Shown here: positions 1-4,659 of the stretch, piece by piece | Layout of the letters: the number at the start of each line of letters is the position of its first letter | Position numbering within the stretch: the stretch's first letter is position 1 | Source: UBA8190 sp003453695 | GTDB taxonomy: Bacteria > Actinomycetota > Acidimicrobiia > Acidimicrobiales > UBA8190 | Direction: 5' to 3' | DNA length: 5,605 nt | Assembly (NCBI GenBank): GCA_036796975.1 | Contig: DAIRBY010000080.1 | Location: 1 to 5,605, forward strand | Made by a program: the position numbers and the translations under genes | The notes under the pieces: generated by a model | The model's database searches: none | The model's input: only the letters and a program-made list of their open reading frames with translations | What the model was told of the DNA's origin: nothing

Positions 1-48
1 CCGTGCCGTGCCTCCCGTGCCGTGCCTCCCGTGCCGTGCCTCCCGTGC
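1..48. repeat. 14-bp tandem repeat at the left edge, about 3.4 copies
   Basis: Three identical copies of the 14-mer CCGTGCCGTGCCTC (1-14, 15-28, 29-42) are followed by a 6-base partial copy (43-48). The array starts at the first base of the window, so it probably extends to the left. Each unit has an internal CCGTG duplication. The copies are head-to-tail with no spacers, so this is a minisatellite rather than a CRISPR array. No coding function is visible here. Confidence 0.9.
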
Positions 49-53
49 GAATA

Positions 54-67
54 AGGACTTTCGGCCC
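54..67 (+). promoter_or_regulatory. DosR/DevR-like palindromic box upstream of the hemerythrin gene
   Basis: AGGACTTTCGGCCC matches the core of the known actinobacterial DosR/DevR consensus GGGACTWWAGTCCC at 11 of 14 positions, and keeps the GGAC and CCC half-site ends. It lies about 90 bases before the hemerythrin start. A TAACGC element at 90-95 could be a -10 box. If so, the palindrome would sit near -40, a typical activator position. The match is by eye and the promoter assignment is inference. A response to hypoxia or NO would suit an oxygen-binding hemerythrin. Confidence 0.35.
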
Positions 68-104
68 TAGGCGCTGCACCCCCTCGGGCTAACGCTCCTT
101 CAAT

Positions 105-120
105 GGCCGAGCCTCGGTCC
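105..120. promoter_or_regulatory. Imperfect palindrome in the hemerythrin leader
   Basis: GGCCGAG (105-111) and CTCGG-T-CC (113-120) form a near-perfect inverted repeat around a single central C, with one unpaired T. With so short a loop it suits a dimeric repressor site better than an RNA hairpin. It lies between the possible -10 element and the ribosome binding site. No specific regulator can be named. Confidence 0.25.
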
Positions 121-142
121 GAAAGAGTCACTCGGCCTGCCT

Positions 143-150
143 GGGGAGGA
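143..150 (+). promoter_or_regulatory. Shine-Dalgarno sequence fixing the hemerythrin start
   Basis: GGGGAGGA at 143-150 is a strong anti-16S match. An ATG at 150-152 begins inside this element and so cannot use it. The in-frame ATG at 156-158 lies five bases downstream, which is normal spacing. This decides the start in favour of 156. Confidence 0.75.
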
Positions 151-155
151 TGAAC

Positions 156-842
156 ATGGTGCAGGACTCGTCGCCGGTAGCCCACGCGGACACGCGCATC
201 TTCTACGCGGTCCACAAGACGTTTCGATTGGGGACGAACCGATTCGTGGACGCAAGCGCCAAACTGCCGCCATCGGTGCTGCGCCCGGTGATCGGCTCAA
301 ACTGGAGCTTCTACAGGGCCGTCCTCGATCATCACCACCACACCGAGGACGAGGAGATCTATCCGGCGCTCATGGCGGTGAGACCAGACCTGGACGTGCT
401 CCTCAAGACCTTGGGCGAGGAACATCTTGAATTGGCCGATGCGGTGGACACCGCCACCGCCGCTGTCACAGCCTTCGAGCAGGAGCCGGATGCGGCCCAC
501 CAGAAGGCGATGCACGAGGCGATCGTGGCGGTGCGCGACACCTTCTTCCCCCACCTCGACGTCGAGGATGCACAGGTCGTCCCCGCCATTGCCGAGTCGA
601 TGCCGCCACGGGAGTGGGACCGCCTGGACAAACAGGCACTCAAGACGATCCCGAGACAGCATCTCGCCACCGCCGTCGGCGCCTTGGACGAAGTGATCAG
701 GAGCTTGCCCGACCAGGAGCGGCCACCGCCGCCACCGCCGCCCATCCGGCTGATGCTCGCTCTGTCATGGCGCAGGAAGTGGGAGGCTCGGATGAAGCCG
801 CTGCTCGTAGAGACGCCGGGTGCCGATTCGGCTGGAAGCTGA
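156..842 (+). CDS. Hemerythrin HHE cation-binding domain protein
   Basis: A 228-residue soluble protein, probably an all-helical bundle holding a non-haem di-iron centre. Members of this family bind O2, NO or peroxide, or act in iron and redox sensing. Visible ligand candidates in order are H20, the cluster H59-H62 leading into HxxxE (H62, E66) before the typical IYPAL, H90 in EEHLEL, and a second HxxxE at H133-E137 before VVPAI. H169 may add another contact. This H...HxxxE...H...HxxxE spacing is characteristic. After residue 185 comes a seven-proline run and a basic tail (WRRKWEARMK), beyond the usual domain and perhaps a tether or binding site. There is no signal peptide or membrane segment. 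The start follows the strong SD at 143-150. The gene has its own leader with a possible DosR-like box. The family call is firm, but the ligand and partner are unknown. Confidence 0.85.
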   Translation: MVQDSSPVAHADTRIFYAVHKTFRLGTNRFVDASAKLPPSVLRPVIGSNWSFYRAVLDHHHHTEDEEIYPALMAVRPDLDVLLKTLGEEHLELADAVDTATAAVTAFEQEPDAAHQKAMHEAIVAVRDTFFPHLDVEDAQVVPAIAESMPPREWDRLDKQALKTIPRQHLATAVGALDEVIRSLPDQERPPPPPPPIRLMLALSWRRKWEARMKPLLVETPGADSAGS

Positions 843-965
843 TCGCTGCTCGTAGCGGGCCGGGGATCCCGAGGTCCTGCTACACCCCCAGGGTACGGTG
901 GGCGGCGTGGCCGAACGCCTGCTCACGGGGCAGTTCCGAGACGCGCAGTGCTCTGCGTCGAACCC

Positions 966-2405
966 ATGAGCAGTCCTGGACGCGCCCGGCGACGCACGGG
1001 CAAGGAGCCGGCGGGCCCGCCCCAGAGCCGCCGCCGGCCCACCTCGACGTCGAGCTTCGGCGTCGGCCGCCGGGAGTCGCACGACGCCAGCAGTTTCTAC
1101 GCCCGCTTCAGCGCCCCGCAGGTCTCCGACGACGACACGGTCTTCCGCTCTCCCATCGAGGGGAAGATCGTGGCCGGCGACGCCCGCCACATGAACGAGG
1201 TCGAGGACGCCTCTGTGGCTCTGGTCGTGACGTCGCCGCCCTACTTCGCCGGCAAGGATTACGAAGCGGCACTGGGCCAAGGCCATGTCCCGGCCAGCTA
1301 CCTCGAGTACCTCGCCATGCTGCGCGACGTCTTCGCCGAGTGCGTGCGCACCTTGGAGCCGGGGGGACGGCTGTCCGTGAACGTGGCCAACCTGGGCCGC
1401 AAGCCCTATCGCTCCTTGTCCGGCGATGTGGCCGGCATCCTCCAGGACGACCTGGGGCTGCTGCTGCGGGGTGAGGTGATCTGGGTGAAGGCCCGGGGTG
1501 CGGCCGGCTCGTGCGCCTGGGGGTCGTTCTGCAGCCCGGCCAACCCGGTGCTCCGTGACCTGACCGAGCGGGTGGTCATCGCCAGCAAGGGCCGCTTCGA
1601 CCGGGCCGTGCCCGCTGCCCGTCGCCGCTCGCTCGGCCTTCCCGCCGGGGTCAGCGTGACCAAGGACGAGTTCATGGAGGCCACCACCGACGTGTGGGAG
1701 ATCCCCGCTGAACGCGCCACGCGCGTCGGGCATCCCGCCCCCTTCCCGGTCGAGCTCCCCCAGCGCCTCATCGAGCTGTACACCTACGAGGACGACCTGG
1801 TGCTGGATCCGTTCATCGGCTCGGGGACCACGGCCGTTGCCGCCGTGCGCGCCGGACGCCGCTATGTCGGCTACGACACCGAGTCGCGTTACGTGCGCAT
1901 CGCCGAGCGTCGCGCCGAGGAGGAGCGCAGCCGGGTGCTGCGGGCCGGCGAACGGGCCGTGCCGCGTCGTGCCGGCGCCCGCGACCTGGCGCACGCACTG
2001 CTGTCCGAGGCCGGCTTCCGGGACCTCGACGCCGACGTGCGGCTCGAAGCCGGCGTGGAGGTGGCGCTGGCCGGCCACGACGCCGGCGGCCGCCGCTGGT
2101 TCTTCGACGTGTCGGGATCGCTCGGGAGCCTTCCCGGGGGGCTGCGCCGCGGCGAGGTGCTGTGGAGCGCCCTGGGCCGCGCTGCGGTGGTGCACGCCTC
2201 TTATCCCGAGAACCCTCTCGTCCTCCTGACCACGGAGGCGCCCGCTCCGGGCAGTGCCGGCGAACGCGCCTGGCGTGCGCTGCAGGTGCCCGACGGCCCC
2301 GGCGGGCTGCCGGCGGTGTACGACGTCATCGAGATCGAGTCGGACCAGGCGCTGTCGCGCCTGCGCACCATGGCCCGCAGCGGACGAAGGTCCCGCGCCC
2401 GGTAG
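966..2405 (+). CDS. Beta-class site-specific DNA methyltransferase with nuclease-like C-terminal domain
   Basis: A 479-residue enzyme expected to transfer methyl from S-adenosylmethionine to an exocyclic amino group in a specific DNA site. Catalytic motif IV (TSPPY, residues 89-93) precedes the SAM-binding motif I (DPFIGSGTT, 281-289), which is the beta-class order. TSPPY favours N4-cytosine, but N6-adenine is possible. HPAPFPVELPQRLIELY leads into motif I and GRRYVGYDTESRYVRIAERR follows it, both standard. Residues 94-260 should include target recognition. Residues 1-45 are Arg/Pro-rich and probably disordered. From about 337 an extra domain resembles a PD-(D/E)XK fold: helix RDLAHALLSEAGF, then GVEVALAG and WFFDVSG, with Ala (367) and Ser (383) at the positions where Asp and Lys are expected. 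The start is ATG 966; GTG 948 is in frame and neither has a clear SD. A weak TACGGT (894-899) could be a -10. The next gene starts 47 bases after the stop. Confidence 0.85.
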   Translation: MSSPGRARRRTGKEPAGPPQSRRRPTSTSSFGVGRRESHDASSFYARFSAPQVSDDDTVFRSPIEGKIVAGDARHMNEVEDASVALVVTSPPYFAGKDYEAALGQGHVPASYLEYLAMLRDVFAECVRTLEPGGRLSVNVANLGRKPYRSLSGDVAGILQDDLGLLLRGEVIWVKARGAAGSCAWGSFCSPANPVLRDLTERVVIASKGRFDRAVPAARRRSLGLPAGVSVTKDEFMEATTDVWEIPAERATRVGHPAPFPVELPQRLIELYTYEDDLVLDPFIGSGTTAVAAVRAGRRYVGYDTESRYVRIAERRAEEERSRVLRAGERAVPRRAGARDLAHALLSEAGFRDLDADVRLEAGVEVALAGHDAGGRRWFFDVSGSLGSLPGGLRRGEVLWSALGRAAVVHASYPENPLVLLTTEAPAPGSAGERAWRALQVPDGPGGLPAVYDVIEIESDQALSRLRTMARSGRRSRAR

Positions 2406-2461
2406 CGGCGCGGGTGCCGACGAACCAGGCCCGTGCCCGGTAAACCAAGCCCGTGCCCGAT
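2392..2461 (+). repeat. Three copies of CCCGYGCCCGRT spanning the methyltransferase stop and the next start
   Basis: Copies lie at 2392-2403, 2430-2441 and 2450-2461. The last two belong to a longer 19-bp direct repeat (2423-2441 and 2443-2461, two mismatches, period 20). The first copy overlaps the methyltransferase stop codon and the third contains the GTG start of the following gene. The second copy also carries a GTG (2433), but in another frame that closes after about 50 codons. There is no Shine-Dalgarno sequence here. The repeats could be an operator, a translational control element, or a chance duplication. Confidence 0.6.
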
Positions 2462-3490
2462 GACCGCACCACTGTCACCGAGCTGGGCACCGCCCTCGGC
2501 ATGCTCCCCTTCGAGCGGCCGGCGGCGGCGCTGGCGGCGCGGCCCCGACAGCTCGCCGTGGACGACGCCGTGTGGGAGCTGCTGACCGGGCTCCAGCGCA
2601 GCGGGCACTTCGCCGAGGAGTTCGCCGCCGCCTGGGCCAACGGCCGGGCGTTCCTGGAGGCGCCCGATGCCCTGCGGGGCCGTACCCCGTTGCTCATCGA
2701 GTGGACGGGGGGCCGGCGTCCCCCGGGCGACGAGGTGGCGCCCGTCGACCTGCGTGTCGACCACGTCTACCTGGTCAGCTGCAAGTACCTGTCGCAGAAC
2801 ATCGCCAACCCGTCACCGGCCCGGCTCTTCGAGGGGTTGCTGTCGACCACGGGGCACTGGCCCACCGGCGACTGGTACGCCGAGGTGGCGCCCGCCGCCT
2901 ATCGCCGCCTCTACGACGCGTGCCGGTCGGCGGCCGGGTTCGACGAGCTTCCCGACGACCCCCTGGCACTCACCCCCGCCCAACGCCGCCAGCTGCGCCT
3001 CGCCTTGCCCGGGCGCGGCGCCTACCCGGCCGAGGCGCGCCAGGCCTATCGGGACCTGTGCCGGGACGTGAGCGTCGGATCGGCGGAACGGTGGCGCGCC
3101 AATGCCGCATCTCCGGCCGACAGGGAACGTCTGGTGTGGAGGCTGCTGCGGGTGGGCAGCGCCCCCTATTTCGTCCTCGGTGCCGACGTCCGCCGGCCGT
3201 TGCGGCTCCGGGTGGCCAGCCCCTGGGACTGGCGCCAGGCCTTCCAGCTCCTCGATTTCGACATTCGGGCCGCCGAGGCGGGCCAGCCCCAGGTGGATTG
3301 GGCGATCACCTACCGGCGTCGAGGGGACGCGAGCGCAGGCGTGGCGCGGGGACACGTCGAGGTCCGCTGGAGCCACGGACGCTTCGCCCAGCCCCCCGAA
3401 GCCAAGATCTATCTGGACACGCCGGCCGACGAGCTGCCCGGCTACTTCCCCATGGGGGGTGCAGGCGACCAGCCCTCGCTGTGGGAGTGA
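2453..3490 (+). CDS. Uncharacterised protein, putative restriction-endonuclease-like partner of the methyltransferase
   Basis: A 345-residue soluble protein that I do not recognise as a named family. A helical N-terminal part (residues 35-70, with E56 in GHFAEEFAAAWANGR) leads to a strand LLIEWTG (80-86). Next come P97-V-D99, D103 and LVSCK with K111, then helix-like PSPARLFEGLL containing E127. This order fits a PD-(D/E)XK core in which the acid before Lys is Ser. Cfr10I, Bse634I and NgoMIV are known enzymes with S-x-K and a relocated Glu, and E127 could play that role, although spacings differ. The C-terminal half has basic patches and ends PEAKIYLDTPADELPGYFPMG, perhaps DNA recognition. 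The start is GTG 2453; ATG 2501 is in frame and neither has an SD, so expression may be low. Position after a methyltransferase gene supports a restriction role. The coding call is firm; nuclease function is inference. Confidence 0.65.
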   Translation: MPDDRTTVTELGTALGMLPFERPAAALAARPRQLAVDDAVWELLTGLQRSGHFAEEFAAAWANGRAFLEAPDALRGRTPLLIEWTGGRRPPGDEVAPVDLRVDHVYLVSCKYLSQNIANPSPARLFEGLLSTTGHWPTGDWYAEVAPAAYRRLYDACRSAAGFDELPDDPLALTPAQRRQLRLALPGRGAYPAEARQAYRDLCRDVSVGSAERWRANAASPADRERLVWRLLRVGSAPYFVLGADVRRPLRLRVASPWDWRQAFQLLDFDIRAAEAGQPQVDWAITYRRRGDASAGVARGHVEVRWSHGRFAQPPEAKIYLDTPADELPGYFPMGGAGDQPSLWE

Positions 3491-3520
3491 CCACGCCAAC
3501 GTGGGCGGGCCTTGGGCCCG
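3491..3520 (+). terminator. Tandem hairpins directly after the nuclease-like gene
   Basis: Immediately after the TGA stop, CCACG/CGTGG (3491-3495 and 3500-3504, loop CCAA) is followed one base later by CGGGCC/GGCCCG (3506-3511 and 3515-3520, loop TTG). Both stems are perfect. No T-run follows, so this is either a U-less terminator, as often proposed for high-GC actinobacteria, or a structure protecting the mRNA 3' end. Confidence 0.4.
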
Positions 3521-3717
3521 GGATGGTTGCGCTATGGCAAGGACCCCCTCGCCCCCGGCAGACGCCCGCTCGGACGCCCGCTCCACGCCCGCCCGCTGCG
3601 CTTGTGCGTCGGTGCCCGAGGGCGGCCCGCCCCTTTGTGCGTCAGGCGCCGACCCGTGGTGACGTCGTTGCTCGACGTGGGGGTCCAACGGGTCCCATCG
3701 GCGCTGCTCAGCGTCGG

Positions 3718-3741
3718 TGCCGGGCCTATCGGCGGTTTTTT
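3718..3741 (+). terminator. Weak hairpin followed by a T6 tract
   Basis: GCCG (3719-3722) pairs with CGGC (3730-3733), with a possible T-G wobble outside. One G later a run of six T occurs (3736-3741). This is the only such T-run I noticed in a very GC-rich window. The stem is short, so the evidence rests mainly on the T-tract and on its place downstream of the plus-strand operon. Confidence 0.35.
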
Positions 3742-3755
3742 CTCCCTCGGCACCC

Positions 3756-3884
3756 GGTTGGGGGGCGGGAGGGGCGCAAGTTGCCCAGTGTGGCGCCGTT
3801 TCCCCGATAGACGGGTGGACCGGCTTGGCCGCCCGATGGCCGAGGCGGGTCGGGGGGGTTTGGACAGTTTGGGGGCAGCAGGGG
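3756..3884 (+). other. G-rich tracts with G-quadruplex potential
   Basis: Two clusters of G-runs lie on the plus strand. The first (3756-3775) has runs of two, six, three and four G. The second (3847-3884) has runs of three, seven, five and four G, separated by loops of 2, 12 and 5 bases. The 12-base loop is longer than canonical rules allow, so folding is possible but not assured. Between them sits a GGCGC/GCGCC inverted repeat around GCAAGTTGC. Confidence 0.35.
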
Positions 3885-3928
3885 TGCCGAGGACTTCGGA
3901 CGCGCGCAGTTCCCGCTTATCCGGACTC

Positions 3929-3970
3929 GGCGCTTCGTCGCGCCCCGTGACGACGCTGGCAGACGTCGTC
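3929..3970. other. Two adjacent hairpins upstream of the long recR hairpin
   Basis: GGCGC (3929-3933) pairs with GCGCC (3940-3944) across TTCGTC. GACGACG (3949-3955) pairs with CGTCGTC (3964-3970) across an 8-base loop. Both stems are perfect Watson-Crick. With the hairpin at 3986-4029 they make three consecutive stems within about 100 bases, which would be a densely folded RNA on either strand. Confidence 0.5.
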
Positions 3971-3985
3971 GTGTAGATCGCCAGG

Positions 3986-4029
3986 CCCGGCACCGGCGCG
4001 GCACGCCCCCCGAACGCGTCGGTGCCGGG
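3986..4029 (-). terminator. Long stable hairpin downstream of recR
   Basis: Positions 3986-4000 pair with 4015-4029 over 15 base pairs with a single G-T wobble (3996/4019) and a 14-base loop. The outer ten pairs (CCCGGCACCG and CGGTGCCGGG) are perfect. Reading the minus strand, the hairpin begins 27 bases after the recR stop codon, which fits an operon terminator. No T-run follows on the minus strand, so it would be a U-less terminator or a 3'-end stabiliser. It is the strongest structure I found in the window. Confidence 0.55.
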
Positions 4030-4056
4030 TCGGCGTACCCGCATATGCGTGTGGAG

Positions 4057-4659
4057 CTACGCGTCGACCTCACGTCGGCCCTCGAGCGCCCGGCCCAGGG
4101 TCAACTCGTCGGCGTATTCGAGGTCACCGCCGACAGGGAGACCGCTCGCCAGCCGGGTGACCCGCACCCCGAGCGGCTTGAGCATGCGGGCCAGGTACAT
4201 GGCCGTGGCCTCACCTTCCAAGTTCGGGTTGGTGCACAGGATCACCTCGGTCACGCCCTCATCGTCGAGACGGGCTAGCAGCTCGCGGATACGGAGCTGG
4301 TCGGGCCCGACACCCTCGATGGGATTGAGCGCTCCTTGTAGGACGTGGTACCGGCCCCGGAACTCCTGGGTCTTCTCGACGGCCACGATGTCGCGTGGAT
4401 CCTCCACCACACAGAGCACGGTGGCGTCGCGTCGCGGGTCGAGACAGACGTCGCACAGGGTGCCCTCGGCCACGTTGAAGCAGCGCGGGCACAGAGTGAC
4501 CTTCTCCTTGACGGCGACGATGGCTTCCGACAGCCGCAATGCATCCTCGGGGGCGACCTTCAGAAGGTGAAAGGCGATGCGCTGAGCGGACTTCGGCCCG
4601 ATCCCCGGGAGACGACCCAACTCGTCGATCAGCGCCTGGAGAAGGGCGCCGTAGGCCAC
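4057..4659 (-). CDS. recR: Recombination mediator protein RecR
   Basis: A 200-residue cytosolic DNA repair protein. With RecF and/or RecO it binds gapped or single-stranded DNA and helps load RecA. All family modules are present: a helix-hairpin-helix (GRLPGIGPKSAQRIAFHLL, residues 15-33), a C4 zinc finger (C57, C60, C69, C72 in CPRC...CDVC), and a Toprim domain from about residue 80 (VVEDPRD with E86, D87 and D90; NPNLEGEATA at 144-153). The C-terminal segment RLASGLPVGGDLEYADELTL (169-188) is also characteristic. Length is normal. The start is GTG at 4659, preceded by GAGGAGGT within the end of dnaX, and the start shares one base with the dnaX stop (TAGTG). Translation is therefore probably coupled to dnaX. 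The usual intervening ybaB/ebfC gene is absent. Confidence 0.97.
   Translation of the reverse strand: MAYGALLQALIDELGRLPGIGPKSAQRIAFHLLKVAPEDALRLSEAIVAVKEKVTLCPRCFNVAEGTLCDVCLDPRRDATVLCVVEDPRDIVAVEKTQEFRGRYHVLQGALNPIEGVGPDQLRIRELLARLDDEGVTEVILCTNPNLEGEATAMYLARMLKPLGVRVTRLASGLPVGGDLEYADELTLGRALEGRREVDA

Larger units (their letters stand above)
3491..4056. other. 566-bp intergenic region between converging transcription units
   Basis: No protein-coding gene is convincing here. Open frames exist on both strands but are Pro/Arg/Ser/Gly-rich, lack ribosome binding sites and show no motif. No tRNA, rRNA, tmRNA, RNase P or SRP RNA signature was seen. The region does hold several stable hairpins, a T6 tract at 3736-3741, long G-runs, an 11-bp direct repeat of period 12 (3561-3571, 3573-3583), and three copies of GCGTCGGTGCC (3606-3616, 3711-3721, 4016-4026). 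It lies between the 3' ends of the methyltransferase operon (+) and the dnaX-recR operon (-). Two-sided termination is its simplest job. Confidence 0.7.

Noticed and set aside
1..48. CRISPR array, at either this repeat or the 5521-5605 repeat
   Set aside because: The units are 14-15 bp, contiguous and without spacers, and one array lies inside a coding frame.
327..342. Four consecutive histidines resembling an affinity tag
   Set aside because: They belong to the natural HHE metal-binding motif and are followed by the conserved EDEEIYPAL context.
863..870. GGGATCCC palindrome as a hemerythrin terminator
   Set aside because: An 8-bp palindrome without a loop cannot form a normal hairpin and no T-run follows.
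894..899. TACGGT as the -10 box of the methyltransferase promoter
   Set aside because: It fits TAnnnT, but no convincing -35 lies at the right distance, so it is mentioned only as weak evidence with the gene.
614..1474. A 286-codon plus-strand frame bridging the hemerythrin and methyltransferase genes
   Set aside because: Its product is Arg/Pro/Gly-rich, overlaps two motif-supported genes in another frame and has no ribosome binding site.
765..2195. A 476-codon open frame on the minus strand opposite the methyltransferase
   Set aside because: It is a typical antisense shadow in GC-rich coding DNA, with a His/Gly/Ala-rich sequence and no family motif. The plus strand carries unmistakable methyltransferase motifs over the same bases.
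3512..3976. Plus-strand frame of 154 codons in the intergenic region
   Set aside because: No SD, no recognisable domain, biased Arg/Gly/Leu composition, and it crosses hairpins and G-runs.
3532..4044. Minus-strand frame of 170 codons downstream of recR
   Set aside because: Pro/Ser/Arg/Thr-rich with no motif, and the strong hairpin after recR lies within its first codons. It could be revisited if homologues were found.
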